From: Phoronis australis
Lineage: Eukaryota; Phoronida; Phoronidae
Length of the DNA: 64,000 bases
Reading direction: 5' to 3'
Assembly (NCBI GenBank): GCA_002633005.1
Contig: NMRA01000413.1
Span: 71,926 to 135,925, forward strand
Positions 1-11,687 of this stretch are shown in pieces (position 1 is the stretch's first letter; each line of letters starts with the position of its first letter). The notes beneath the pieces are model-generated. The model searched no databases. It saw nothing but the letters and a program-made list of their open reading frames with translations, and was not told the DNA's origin. Position numbers and translations under genes: made by a program.

Positions 1-350
1 ATTTTTTAAAGAAAATGGAACCTGAGTGGCGATGAAAAAACAGAAGCTGCTGGTAAGATGTGAATTTTAATCGAAGCCTTAGTGAATCACTCAGGAACTC
101 GCAATACTCTCTTTGTCAAACCTTATCTTAAGACGGTTTCCAAAGCAATCCCGTCATTATTGCCAACACGAAAAATGGATTTGGTCTTTTGGGCATTTGA
201 AGACTATTTCAAATACGACAAATTTGTTAAGAATTGATGGCACAAAATATAAAACATGTAATAAGCATTACAAAAAGAAGTAGGTTACGCGCGCAAACGC
301 TGTGGCCCATAAACAAGTAAGTCTTTTAGTATGGAGGTTGTAGTTTAAGC

Positions 351-427
351 GTGGTGGTGTAGTGGTAACGTACGCGCGCTCAACCCGCTCTGTCGTGAGT
401 TCGAGTCTTGATAATAGCATTTTTTTC
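351..427 (+). repeat. tRNA-derived SINE head
   Basis: An A-box-like stretch (GGTGGTGTAGTGGTAACG) and a B-box-like GAGTTCGAGTCTTG at tRNA spacing, followed by a T7 run that would stop Pol III. The ends cannot form a 7-bp acceptor stem, so it is a tRNA-related SINE rather than a tRNA gene. A related copy lies at 10120-10193 on the other strand. Confidence 0.6.
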
Positions 428-536
428 CTGTTTGATACGTTCTCCGTGTTTTTCTTGCCTTTTTTTCTTGAATAATACTTCAGAAATCAAGGAAAATGCT
501 TGATTTTTAGAGGTAAAAACAGAAAAATTTTCTGGG

Positions 537-562
537 CGGGAGGGGGGCAAACCCCCCTCCCG
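537..562. repeat. Perfect 11-bp GC-rich hairpin
   Basis: CGGGAGGGGGG, loop CAAA, CCCCCCTCCCG: an exact inverted repeat just downstream of the SINE head. A looser version (GGGAGGG...CCCTCC) occurs near 12218-12236. Confidence 0.8.
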
Positions 563-984
563 ACCTCCCCCCATTCGGTGCTATGCGCATCTACAATCGT
601 GGTTCAGTTTGCGCAAATGCTTCCAGCCGGACAAAATGTTGGGCCCCCCCCCTAGTGATATCCTAGATCCGCCACTGTAGTTATAGCAGACACCCGGTGC
701 AGGGTAGATATCCCAAACATGCCGTTCACCCTCGTCTGAAATTGGGCCGACTGCTGGACCTTCATGGCCATGTCATTGACCTGTATTATGAACTTTTAGC
801 ATCATCAATATACTATGAAAGACAATCCTCTCATACCGGCCTAACATGTACACAATGGTTGGTTAATCAGTTTAACATTGGTTCCAATAGCACAGTTGTT
901 AAGCCACAAAACACATTGGCTCTGGTCAGTGTTTTTTTTTTTGTGAAGTGATGCGGTGATCTGGCATTGTTGGTCATTCTTCAA

Positions 985-1347
985 CAAAAAAGAGAAGAGC
1001 TCGAGATCGAACCCGAAATTATTTTTGCATTCTCTACTTTTGTGCGCACTGAAGACATGTCTAATATTCTGAGCTCAAGTACACATGGTCTTGAAGGCTC
1101 CTAGAATCGAGCTACAAACCCGACTACTAAAAACTCGAGGTTTCGAATAAAAATTCAAAGTTTCCAAGTCGGACTCAAAATTTAAACCTTAATGCTGGGT
1201 TATTAATGCAAACTAGGGTTAGGCAAAATCCATGCAAGTCATTGTGTACTCGAGCACAAAATAACAGACTTTTATCTTTAGTTCGCACAAATGTAAAACA
1301 GAAAATGCCAAACATAATTTCGAGTGGAAAGATGAGACCCCGGGCCC
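985..1347. mobile_element. Foldback element family FB1, degraded copy A
   Basis: Rich in CTCGAG/GAGTACTCGAA-type motifs in opposed orientation. The right end GAGACCCCGGGCCCT matches the terminal GAGACCGGGCCC of copies at 6667-7074 and 56551-57577. Internal blocks (tctacttttg.gcg, gtactcgagcacaaaataac, gttcgcaca) align with copy B. The left terminus is not recognisable. Confidence 0.55.
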
Positions 1348-1775
1348 TCATATCAGCTAACGTGGTACGGAATGACTTTTTGAAATAATCATCTGGTATC
1401 AGATAAAGCAGTGCCACCGTATGTTGCTTTACTCAGACAGCTGAATTAGCTTGGACAGTGGTGCAGTGAATGCAATTCGATACCATCGAACGTTAGCATG
1501 CCACAGCCAGAATAGAAATAACACAGGCCTACTACTTGTTACTTCTTCCTTATATTAGTATGAAGAGGGTTTGCAATAATCTTTTCCACTTTCAAGAAAC
1601 AAAGCTCGTTTCTCAAGTATTATGCAAAACGTGGAGTGTATACTCCGGTAACGAACACCGGGCGCAGACCACGGGTCTGTTTCGGGAAAAGGACGTCAGA
1701 CTCAAGATAGAAATTTAGTCTTGCTAAAACTCCGTTTTGCCGAATAATTATGAGCCCATGAGTCTACTAGAAGTG

Positions 1776-1905
1776 ATTTATAGAATTTATCTCAGTGACT
1801 ATCAGTTCAGAGATTGCACTTTTGCTTATACAAGTGAGGTTTGTCATTTATTTTTTAGATTGTATTTGTGTGGAGCGTAACACAAGTCAATTTTCATAAA
1901 TCAAT
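1776..1905. repeat. Dispersed repeat, copy 1
   Basis: Shares ordered blocks (ATCTCAGT.ACTA.CAGT, CACTTTTGCT, AAGTGAG.TTT, TTGTGTGGAG) with 42994-43120 in the same orientation, so both are copies of one interspersed element. Confidence 0.55.
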
Positions 1906-1950
1906 ATTTAGCCTTCTCATGAATTTTCTTCACCGCCCTGTGCTAAATTT

Positions 1951-1964
1951 CACGTGATCACGTG
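1951..1964. promoter_or_regulatory. Palindromic double E-box CACGTGATCACGTG
   Basis: A perfect 14-bp palindrome with two CACGTG cores. CACGTG is the core for bHLH-Zip factors (USF, Myc/Max, MiT/TFE). There is no adjacent confirmed gene, so function is unknown. Confidence 0.4.
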
Positions 1965-2055
1965 CTTTTCTTGTAATGCATGGCGATACAGGTGTATGTC
2001 GCGAAGTCTTGCCCTATTTTCTCATGCGAGATTCTTGCGCCCAGTACGGAACGTT

Positions 2056-3299
2056 CGCTGGTTCCCTGCGTGTTCGCTAGGAAGTAGAGAACACGCAGGA
2101 ATCATTCAGTAGCACGCGTTTTATCCTGGTTGATGTAACCTCGGCAGTCATTGGTTAGCTTAACAACAAAGAAAGAAAATGGCGGACTATGAACGATGTT
2201 TAGGTGGCACTGAATAGTTAGGCTGCGGCCGCGGCCAATTTGCACTGCCAAAATATAGAAATTTTGGGGTAGGCCAAGTTTGGGGGCATTTTGTAGGTAG
2301 GCATTGCACGTAGGCTCAGTGAATGTGGTTTGTTTGTATTTGTGAACATGCTGTGAATAAAAAAAGGCCACTTTCTTGGCTGTAGCTGCACTCTTCTTCA
2401 AGATGGCGGCCCCCGGCTGCAATTGTGCATTGTTGGGTAGCGACCGAGAAATTGGCTGTGATTTTAGGTAGCCCTCAAACAAGCAAGAATTGCCAAAAAA
2501 CTAGTTGGTTGACAGTACTTTTGGACCACATTTTCGGAATCGGTAGGAAATTTGCTTTCAGACTTTAAGGTTGGTTTTAGTCGTGCATCGGCAGGGAAGT
2601 GGTGTTTTTCGGGTGAAAAGTGCCGATTTTGCACTTTTTTGCCCTTATTTTTCTTAGTCTAGCTTGGTTTTCAGTGGGAATGAAATGGTCAAAAATACAA
2701 GAAAGAATAAAGTTTCTGTGCTCATCTGCTGGGCTTTTTATGTGAAATAATTGAAAACATGCCATTCTTTGCATCCTGTTTTTGACAGAGTGAAGAAAAG
2801 GTTACAAATCAAGTGATGTGTGTTTTGCTAGGCAAAACCCAGTGAGAACTGTTCTGTGCCTCCTTAGCCTAAGTTGTCATGCAACTGAGTGGCGGGACAG
2901 CAAATTTTTCGTTTCTGCAGTAATGTTTAATATACTGGCGGGTGCTTGAAGCACATGCATGTACAATAAACACATATCTGGCCGACTTAAGCGGTACGTT
3001 TTTCATACTGTGTGAATACAGGACAGCAACATAAACAAAAGTCAGCGACACAGAGTAGAAAAATGCACTCCGAAAATTCACAACCACAATTTTCTTGAAT
3101 ATGAATTAAGCACCGATTTGTCTGTAAAGTAAACCACATTTACACTTCATCCATCAGTCATGCCAGTTTGTTTATGTAATGAGCTTCCTGTTGGGGATTC
3201 GGCCAGCCAATCAGAAACGCCGGTGTAAAAAAATTACGAGGAAAATTAAACGATACCTGCATGTTCTCTACCCCCTAGCGGACACTCAGGGAACCAGCG
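2056..3299. mobile_element. 1.24-kb element bounded by 44-bp inverted termini
   Basis: 2056-2099 and the reverse complement of 3256-3299 match at 39 of 44 positions, starting CGCTGGTTCCCTG and ending AGAACACGCAGG / AGAACATGCAGG. The left terminus itself folds (CCTGCGTGTTC / GAACACGCAGG, 13-nt loop). The interior holds no transposase; the long minus-strand frame 2102-2482 has no recognisable domain. Likely a non-autonomous DNA transposon. No clear target-site duplication. Confidence 0.6.
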
Positions 3300-3598
3300 A
3301 GTTACGGAATGTAGTTCTGTGAGTACGATGAAACTCGGTGAATTCCGCCGAGTTCCGGAAACACCTAACTCTAGCCAGGGGATGGTCTCGCCTCATTGAT
3401 AAGTCACTGTTTTGCACTTCTGCACTGTATATGGGTTTGTTTACGTTTTACTTGACCATTAACGTCGACCAGCAGACCAGAGCAACTGTGTGAGGTAAGA
3501 TCGCTTACATTCTGTGTACATTATCTCAACCTCTGACTATAAAACATACGTTAATTGCCTCGCCTGCAATCCGGTGTTTTGTAGTCCGAGTCACAACA

Positions 3599-3620
3599 AT
3601 GTCCTTCAAATCAACTTTCG
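3599..3620 (+). other. Possible first coding exon (MSFKSTF) with GTAAGT donor
   Basis: ATG at 3599 with A at -3, 22 coding nt, then a consensus GTAAGT donor at 3621. No downstream exon was found, so this may be chance or the 5' end of a lost or non-coding transcript. Confidence 0.15.
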
Positions 3621-3627
3621 GTAAGTA

Positions 3628-3927
3628 TTAAAAGTACACTGTGCCAAGTGCATTCACATTCAAAGTTCTCGACCCAAGTGTTGTGATAGACTGATTCTCG
3701 GCAAGTCCACCACCACTACTGTAAACAGGAACGAACAAGTTTGGAAAGAACAGTTTCGCCTGAGGCGTGATAAGCTCAGTGACCAGATGATAGCCACACC
3801 TGTGATGAAACTCAGACGTTGTCGAAGCCATAAAACCAGATGTGAAGGCCAGGATTAACCTAGAAGAAACCCTGGTGAGTTGATCCACTTTCCAATGATG
3901 ACCCGATATTTCTGATACCCCGTTCAC
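3628..3927 (-). other. Unidentified 99-codon open frame
   Basis: A minus-strand frame with balanced composition and no low-complexity bias. I recognise no domain or motif and no splice context. Recorded only as a candidate for a homology search. Confidence 0.12.
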
Positions 3928-4030
3928 AAGCTAGCTAACTTAAAACGCTAGCGTTTGTCAGCGTTTCGCTGGTATACATATGTATTGCAGAAACGCTATT
4001 GAGGTGAACGCTTACACTTTTACGTGGTTC

Positions 4031-4137
4031 ACATGGGCGCTGCACCATAGGGGTGCTGCGCCGCCCATGGTCTATGGGCGGTGCACCACAGGGGGGCTGG
4101 GGGGCTATATACCTTTTTCAGTGCTGCGCCGCCCATG
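4031..4137. repeat. GC-rich interspersed repeat, copy 1
   Basis: GTGCTGCGCCGCCCATG blocks separated by CTGGGGGGCTATA. A related copy in the opposite orientation is at 15031-15160 (ATGGGCAGCGCAGCACTGAA, GACTATAGCCCCAG). Confidence 0.6.
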
Positions 4138-4350
4138 CAACATCTTGCAAATGTGAATATTGGCTGTTGTGGTCGCAAGGACCGTATTCTGCCTTCAAAA
4201 ATATGACCGCGTTACAAAATATTTTTACAACTCTACTAGTTACATATACCTCTCACATGACGAGTAAAATTTAAAAATTCTCTACCTAGCTATACGTGTG
4301 TATACGATAATGCCCTGGATTCAAGAGGGGGAGGGGAGTCCTGAACAATT

Positions 4351-4520
4351 GGTTGGACTTCAAAACCTGCAGGCTGGACTGCAAAACTAAATGGCCGGTG
4401 ATCAAACGTCGTCCGGTCTTCAAAACGCGATGGCCTCATCCAAAATCTAGTTGGTTGAACCCAAAACACGATGGCCGATGCTATAACCAGCTGGCCGGTA
4501 ATCAAACACGACGGCCGAAC
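4351..4520. repeat. Degenerate ~21-bp minisatellite
   Basis: About eight units of the form GGCCGG..TTCAAAACgcgat. Because the period is near a multiple of three, both strands look open here (4353-4586 plus, 4290-4505 minus). Reverse-oriented units (GCGTTTTGAGGTCCGACC near 4643-4660) follow, making the whole block a foldback. Confidence 0.65.
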
Positions 4521-4669
4521 TTATCACAGACTCGCTTTGAAAGTAGAGCGGTCATTGTGTTTGAGCACCAGCCCAATTCGTTTTAGGTCCGGCCAACCAT
4601 TTTTTTGGGTGAAGCCATCCGGTTCTAAGGTATCCGACATCGCGTTTTGAGGTCCGACCTCTAAAGTCC

Positions 4670-6660
4670 GGGTATAAGTGGTTTTGAAGTCATTGACATT
4701 ATCTAAGTCCCTTTTTCAACTACAGGCGTCTACGTATCATACAAGGTCATCTTCCTCTAATACTGTGTTGTATCACGAGTAAAAACAAAGTCACGTGAGG
4801 AGCAGGCGTTTTTCCTATTCTTGTCCTTTACTCTACAATCTAAGTGACATCTAAAAGGACTCGAATTACCTAGATTCAGGACGAAAATTAAAAACATCAT
4901 ATACTAGCTGGAACTAGTTGCCCTGGTGATACATGCTTCAGTTAACAAACAAAAATATCACCTAAAAGCTGTGCTGTTATCAATACTTTAAAGTATTATT
5001 TGCCATTGTTATCCATTTTTTTCTTTATCGAATTTCATTTTTTGTTGAATCCCATTGTTATAGTTATTTGACCGTACACAAATGGGATGGAAGTAATACC
5101 ACGAAGTATATACATGCATTGTGTCTTTATTACCGTAGCTCAAAGTGTACAGGTCTTTTCATGAATGTAGGTTTTACGTCTTTAGCTGCAGTGCCAGAAA
5201 AAAGTCCTCAATCAAATTATCTTGGTGCTATTATCACAGTTGAGCATGGAGTCGATTGCTGTGCAAACAGAATGTGGCAAAGAGAAAGCGCTGTGGCATG
5301 AGCATGAAGAATACAGCAGCTTCTGTGGAACAGGTGTCACACTGTGTTTGACAAACAGCAAATAGATATGCTGGCCCACTGGGTCAGTTACTTGAATATG
5401 AGACTACATCCACTGACATAGGGCCTATATATGAAAGTTTACTGGCCCCGGGCCACCATGTATTTCGAACGCTGGTCTCACACTGTCATTGTTTTCTTAA
5501 TTCCAGCAAATGGAGTCTAATCACATGCTTCTTTCAACGTATCCAGTACCTGACCTTGTATTGCACGCCAGATATTCAAATGATGGTCGATTGGGCTGGT
5601 TCATGGAGAATCAAACTTCGTAGGCTGTAAAGTTCAACGACCTTCGCCCAATAAAATTCTTTGCTCCTTCTTTTCCAGTTATGAAGATGACGTTTTCAAC
5701 CAAAAATCGAGATTTTTGAATAATTATTTACAATAAGGCATTTCCAATCTTTGGTTAAGTTTTTCGTAGTAACCGGTTCCTGTAAAAGAGGAAAGGAAAA
5801 CAACGATCAAATATATGGGAATTCAGTAATGCTAGGACCTCACAAACATCTATCCAAAATCACGTGTTCTCATTTAAAATACACGGCGACATTTCACGTA
5901 AGTCTTGCTTTTCAGCGAAGTCCTAGCGTTACTGAACTCAAGGCAGTTTTGCCGGTGCTTCCATCAGGTTTTAGCAACCTGCAACATATGGGATTTTTTG
6001 CCGTAACAAAGAATGACTGCCAGGTCGAGTCCAGTTACGTATTTCTGACAGGTTTAGATTTTCACTGACTGTTATGTGGCATGACACAAACAACAACATG
6101 AAAGTGTCACGCATGGAGATACGAATGCGTTTTTAGAGGAGATCAATCTTAATTTGATAACTTGAAAACTTTAAACCATTAAAAGAAAGTGCCCAGCGGG
6201 ATTATGCCATTCAGTACTTGGCAATTACATCGCACTGGATGCCGCAGGCATACAGGGCAATAGTACATCCCCACAAAAAGATGCGAATTTCAAAATACAG
6301 GAATTAAAATCAAATGAAACATGCATTTATGCACATGGAGTTATAATTAACACACACCACAAGTCCGGAGAAGATTCAGTCAAGATAATTTGAACAAATC
6401 GATGAAAATCTCGCGGTTTGCTCGAGTTTCTCGTACCGGCTGTCATTCTGAGGAAGTTACGGGAAATCACGCATGTTGACGAATAAAAAGTCCAAGAGAC
6501 CCAAATCTTACAAATTTCACCTGATACATTCCCATGCTATTTTGCAAGTATCACGCGCCAACGTCACGCTCTTCGCTCAGTCTCGCGCTAGCCTTTGCCT
6601 AACTCACGTGACTCAGTTGAAATACTTTGTGGTTATCGCGCGCGTCGTGAAAAAGTTAAC
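4670..6660. other. No gene seen
   Basis: AT-rich sequence with only short chance frames (for example 5751-6068). No splice-supported coding segment and no repeat that I can delimit. Confidence 0.5.
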
Positions 6661-6666
6661 GGTGAC

Positions 6667-7074
6667 CAGGGCCCGGTCTCCAATCTTTTTACTCGAAATG
6701 GAACTCGAAATTTGGTTTGGCATTTTGTACTCTACTTTTGGGCGAACTCAAGATAAGTGTCTATTATTCTATGCTCGAGTACACAATAACTTACGTGGAT
6801 AATTTATTGCCCTTAGTTCACAGTTTGTAAACCCAATATTAAAGCAACAAGTTCGAGTTTGAACTCGAAATTTCGAGTTTTTACTCGAGTTTGTAGCACG
6901 AACATAAGGGTCTTCAAGGGCAAACTTGAACTAGAAACTCCTATGCATAAACTATAATGTATTCGAGCACAGTCTGATAACCAATTATCTTAAGTTCGCA
7001 CAAAAGGAGCAGAGAAATTGCCAAAAATAGTTTCGAGTTCGTTTCGAGTACAAAGATTAGAGACCGGGCCCAGG
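6667..7074. mobile_element. Foldback element family FB1, copy B
   Basis: Left end CAGGGCCCGGTCTCCAATCT (6667-6686) and right end AGATTAGAGACCGGGCCCAG are inverted, and the arms are filled with ACTCGAAAT / ATTTCGAGT motifs. No coding capacity. Same termini as 56551-57577. Confidence 0.75.
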
Positions 7075-7779
7075 AGTTGGAATTCTTCGCCAAAGTCACC
7101 TTAATTCTCGTAACTAAGCTTCATCGAAGATATGTGCAGGAGTAGAAAGGACCACTGAAGAAAGTAAGCTGCGTCTTTTTTAAGCGATAGTTTCATGTGG
7201 ACTGTATTTTTGACGAGGTGAAAACTCCTACTCGGTGGCCGGATTTGGCCTGCCGCCCGTTTAAAATACGCGGGACGAAATTCGTACACAAAGCGATGGG
7301 AAGTATTGTTGCTACGTGTTGCCTAATTCAGTACCAGTCCAATGTGGCAAAAGGTTGACCCAGATAAATGTTAACACCTGACCTGATGCGGGAAACTCCG
7401 AATACTTGAAACCGCAACGGTCTTTTTTTACAATTCAATTTGGACCAAAAATGTAAAAATGTGGTGATTTTCTACTGTATATTACCAACAGGACTGATTC
7501 CACATCAGGGCTTAACGCCAAAATGAATGATTAAAACGGGAAATGCGAAACTTTTGAACAGATGACTCTGTGAGCTAGTAGTTGTAAGCCTACGCTGGAG
7601 ACAGGAAAAAGTTTACTGCGTGGGCCTCGGTTCGCTTTTCACAAAACATGGACAAAAATTAAGTGGATTTACATGTATCTTTTGCACTGTACTAAAGACT
7701 GGAATAAAGGCTGAGAGCTTGCCCACTTACCCCTAATATAAAAGTACTTTTAACGGAACAAATAATCGAGGAACTATCA

Positions 7780-8230
7780 CTTCGTCATCATGGTTTCTCA
7801 GCACCTGACCGCAGCACACAGATTACGCCTACGCGGCGTCGAACGGGTGCGCATTTAAGATACCGAGGCCTCCCCTGTGCTTTACTCGAATTTCCGAAAA
7901 TTATTCAAACTTGACTGTAGTTTCTTTGAATTCTCTCTCCGAATATTGAGCACGCCGCGTAAACTGTAAACGCAGGCGGCGGACGAATACCCCCGAATTG
8001 TGTTTGATTTCGAGAAAGTAGCGCGTACGCCGGATCGTCTGAGGCCACGACTCAGTAAGACAAAGAAAAAAAACGCCGAGAATTTGCGGCCACAGAACCT
8101 GGCGGTTTTCCGTCGCGGAAACAATTGAGAAGGAGGCGTCGGGCGGGGGCGGGTGTCCTCGCGGCCGCTCTTGAGAAGTTTCTGTCCGACGGAGTCGAAC
8201 GGCAGTTGCCCACCCAACATCCGGGTCCGA
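7780..8230. other. CpG-rich island without a recognised gene
   Basis: Many CpGs (GCGGCGTCG, GCGCGTACGCCG, a GCGGCCGC site) contrast with the AT-rich surroundings. Two overlapping minus-strand frames (112 and 123 codons) are probably open because of composition. It could be a promoter whose gene is not visible. Confidence 0.4.
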
Positions 8231-8571
8231 AATTAGCGTTTTAATATGTAGATTATTCAAAGCATACTGCACTTAGAACCTTTTATTACCAATGGCATAT
8301 TTTAACGTAATCTGTTTTAAGTTCCGGTAACCTGTCATTTCAGGTATTCCTCAGTTTAAACTAATGAAATTTTATACGTTTAGTTTCGTACTTATTATCT
8401 AGTTTTTGTTGTTTTTATATATTGCCACATACTTTGCTTCTACGTTTCTATTAATTTTATTGTTTATTATATTTGTTTTGCTTGTAATTTTACCATCTAA
8501 TGTGTAGCCTTGTTTTTTAAAGTGCCGTCAGAATAACTTTTAGTTGAGGGACATTGAAAGCTTTTAATATT

Positions 8572-8610
8572 AATAATGATGACGATGACGATGATGGTGA
8601 TGATTATAAA
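8572..8610 (+). repeat. (GAT/GAC)n microsatellite
   Basis: Imperfect ATGATGACGATGACGATGATGGTGATGATT run. Confidence 0.8.
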
Positions 8611-8724
8611 TCATAAAATTGTTTTGGACATAAAGCACGGATTCATGTTTCGTTGAGGAAAAATGCTCCTTGTGTGCAAGACATGGTATAGAGCAAAGAC
8701 AACTATGCCTTTTTGACCTGAGAT

Positions 8725-8998
8725 CATGCGCGCACCCAGCCTTTAAATAGGGGGGGAGCTAGAATTGCTGACGATGTGTACCTTTAGGTGCCAAAAAAGC
8801 GGCAGGACTTTAAAAAACGGGTTACCAGAACTGTGAATTGTGCGTCTGCGCCTTTTTGGTGGACTTTGTCTTGTTTCCTGGGACTTTTTGTTTCTCTGTG
8901 GCGGACCTTTTTGTCCACTTCGCCAGATGTGGGGGGGCTCGTTCGAGCCCCCCAAGGCCCCCCCCCCCCCGCNCCCCCCCCGGATGCGTGCATGCTGA
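8725..8998. mobile_element. Interspersed element FB2, copy 1
   Basis: Ends CATGCGCGCACCCA and GGATGCGTGCATGC are imperfect inverted repeats. The interior (GGACTTTTTGTTTCTCTG, TTCGCCA, GGGGGGCTCGTTCGA) is shared, reverse-complemented, with 37880-38118. A long C run with one N at 8973 lies near the right end. Confidence 0.65.
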
Positions 8999-9359
8999 GA
9001 TAGACAATGAAGCATGATTAAAATGTGCAAAGTTGAACGGAATTACCCGAACTTTGTATCAGGGGACACTCGACAGTTGTTCGGAGCTCTTTCATAGCAA
9101 ACACTTCTATTTTATGATGTGGGTGTAATTTTCTTTTGCTTTTGTTATCGCTATAAATCCGCGAGGCCAATGACCCCAACCTCCTTGAAGAATTACTTCA
9201 ATTTAAGAACCAACACCAACCATGTCATCACTTTCAAGAGCTGCATTACTATCACAAGGTTACATGCCGGGCATGAATGTTTGTTATTTAATTGTTCAGG
9301 CATAATGTCTAAAACAAAGTTATTTGGTTATAGTATTTAATGGACATTCTTGGCGAGAA

Positions 9360-10110
9360 ATTTCATTTTAATAAAATTTACAGTAGCTCTGCAGTAGCAG
9401 CCTAACGCGCTGCCGCTGAGCCTTATCGCAAAGATATCTGCCTTGATTTCAGCGAATCTCGACAGAAGACGGAAACAATTGACGATTTGTAATAAAATCA
9501 CAAGAAACAAAGAATTTTGTTGTTATATATGTTTGGTCAATGCTAACAACTTCAAGAAGACTCTAGTATCCCATCTAACAATAACCACAAAAATAAAATT
9601 AAGTTTTCGTTCGTAAAACCGATAATGACAGAAAAGTGAACTTTTGTATAATTTGGCCTAGAAAATTAAATTTAAACTGAAACTGGATGAGGAATACAAT
9701 CAGTTAACAAATGAAACAGGCTACAAGATTTTGAAAATTCACCCAAGAAGAACATTGCAAAAACAATTGCGGATTCTTTCACTCGTCGTCTGACAAATCA
9801 TTGCGTCTCAAGCCTACATTTTTTACCTGCCTTTGTGCAGCTTTTCAAAAAAAACAAGAAAACGCGAAACCTTATCTGAAATTGATGCGGGTACTGTTTC
9901 TAGTCGGTGACCTCATCTTAGTCGACAAGGGCAGGCCTCAAAATGCAGCTGGCTACGGACCAGAACCAGAACCAGAACCAACTTTGCTCTTTTTTGGCCT
10001 TATGCTGCAGTAGTAATCATTCCACCAGAAGCCACTATTTCTGAGATATTTATTCGCGACATTAACCGCTCAGTCGTCTTGACCACTGGCATAGCAACAC
10101 CTACTTTATT
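9360..10110. other. No gene seen
   Basis: Only short frames. A small (CAGAAC)n run sits near 9958-9980. Confidence 0.4.
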
Positions 10111-10119
10111 GTGAATGGA

Positions 10120-10193
10120 GTTCCCATCAAGATTCGAGTCCCAAGATCTTCCTGTTGACAAACTATTGGTTTTCCACTACACCACCAGCGCTT
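10120..10193 (-). repeat. tRNA-derived SINE head, second copy
   Basis: On the minus strand: GGTGGTGTAGTGG (A-box region), and about 30 nt later GGACTCGAATCTTGAT (B-box). It shares both boxes with 351-427. Confidence 0.55.
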
Positions 10194-10886
10194 CACCGAA
10201 GTCGTTTATCTTTTAAGCCAGGGGCGTGTTTCAAGACACTGACTTAAGTTCATTTTTGACTTAAGTTTAAGAATTCCAAACTTTGAAACTTCTACATTCT
10301 GTTAATTAGTGAAATTTAAGACAAAACTTACTTCACACAGTTAATTGGTTTTGAGACAAATTTAACTTTTATTTTAAAATTTACTAAAATTTAGGATTTG
10401 TCTTAGCTACGTCAGTTTTGTTGGAACGGACAGTCATCCGGATTCTCATAATCATAGTTTGTTTTTAAACAACTGCAAAATATAAACCGCTTGGTGAATG
10501 CATCGCACACTATTACACAAAAGGCTGGGTTTCCAAGGTTGTTCATTACGTTCATTACACTGCGCAGCTTATATAACTTTTAGCGTGTGCACGGTGAACA
10601 CGCTAACATGCAGCTGTTTTGTAGATTGTTTTGCATTAAAAACTACCGTTTTATGACAAACATGTTATCTCTCCAAAATATAATCGATTGTTCCCTTGTC
10701 CATTCCGTGCATCTCCTTCCAGATTTTTTATTTCAAAATCTCTCCACAGCATTTAAGGTGACTGACGGAATGTGTGATCGGCAATTCGTCTTATGATCGA
10801 AAGCTCAAACACAGCCTCTTTCATAAATTACTTAGTAGACGTAAAAATATAGTAAAATAGTTATTGACTTTCACTCTGCTTCCGTC

Positions 10887-11013
10887 ACTGTTACATTTTG
10901 GGGTCTGAAAACCAACATAGTGACCTCAATGAAGGTCAGTAATTGTATAGTATTATACAATTACTGACTTTCATCGAAGTAGATATGTTCCATTGGTTAT
11001 CAGACCCCAAATA
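10887..11013. repeat. Long hairpin, ~125 nt
   Basis: Core: 10931-10949 pairs with 10954-10972 (19 bp, one mismatch, 4-nt loop). The outer arms ATTTTGGGGTCTGAAAACC (from about 10894) and GGTTATCAGACCCCAAAT (to about 11011) also pair. A third TTTTGGGGTCT copy lies at about 11049. MITE-like foldback, or less likely a small-RNA precursor. Confidence 0.65.
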
Positions 11014-11687
11014 AGTAATAACGACTGAGACTTCGCCTCGGTCATCACATTTTGGGGTCTTAAAGCTGAACTATTGATCGGCAGTGAAAGTTCAGGATTC
11101 CTATACTTTACGATCGGATGTCTGCGACGTTTGCGGTATTCATGATCAATAGATGGCACTGCTAGATTTGTGCATACATGTAAAGTCTCGAGGATTGTGA
11201 AAGACCTATGGACAAAAATAAGTATTTGAAATTGCCAACTTCATGTCCAATTCCGCAATTACTAAATAAATATCTTACCGTGACGTAATCAGGGATAATG
11301 AAGTGGAGTAAAATTACAAGAATTTATGTCAGATAACAGTTCAGCAGTTGTTTGGAGTACTTTCATTAAAATACTTCGATTTTTACGGGAATGTGTTTTT
11401 CGTTAACTTTCATTTTTGCAAAAAATCTGCGAAGCTAATACTTTAATTAGTAAAATACTGGAAATAATTATAAGCTTTTCAACAATAAATATTCAGTTTT
11501 AGCTTAAAGTCAATCAAAACAAGGCTAGCATGAATGTAACACTACTGAATTTTCTTGACATCTTCTTGAAATTAAAAACTTAAATTTGCTCTGGTATATT
11601 TCTGCGTGTGCTAGACTTTTTTCAGTAGGTCTTGTTTTGGTAAAATATCTATTTTGAAGTGCTTTTGACGATATATGCTGTAATTTT

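Noticed and set aside
1-60. Possible terminal exon ending in a GTAAGA donor
   Set aside because: About 17 codons at the window edge, not identifiable, no second exon.
351-427. Genuine tRNA gene
   Set aside because: The A and B boxes are present but the ends do not pair into an acceptor stem; a SINE fits better.
2102-2482. 126-codon minus-strand protein
   Set aside because: It lies inside the TIR-bounded element, has no domain I recognise and no codon or splice support.
4290-4586. Overlapping plus and minus proteins
   Set aside because: Both frames are open because the minisatellite period is close to a multiple of three.
7882-8272. Two overlapping minus-strand proteins
   Set aside because: Two frames over the same CpG-rich DNA are both open; this is expected from low stop-codon density.
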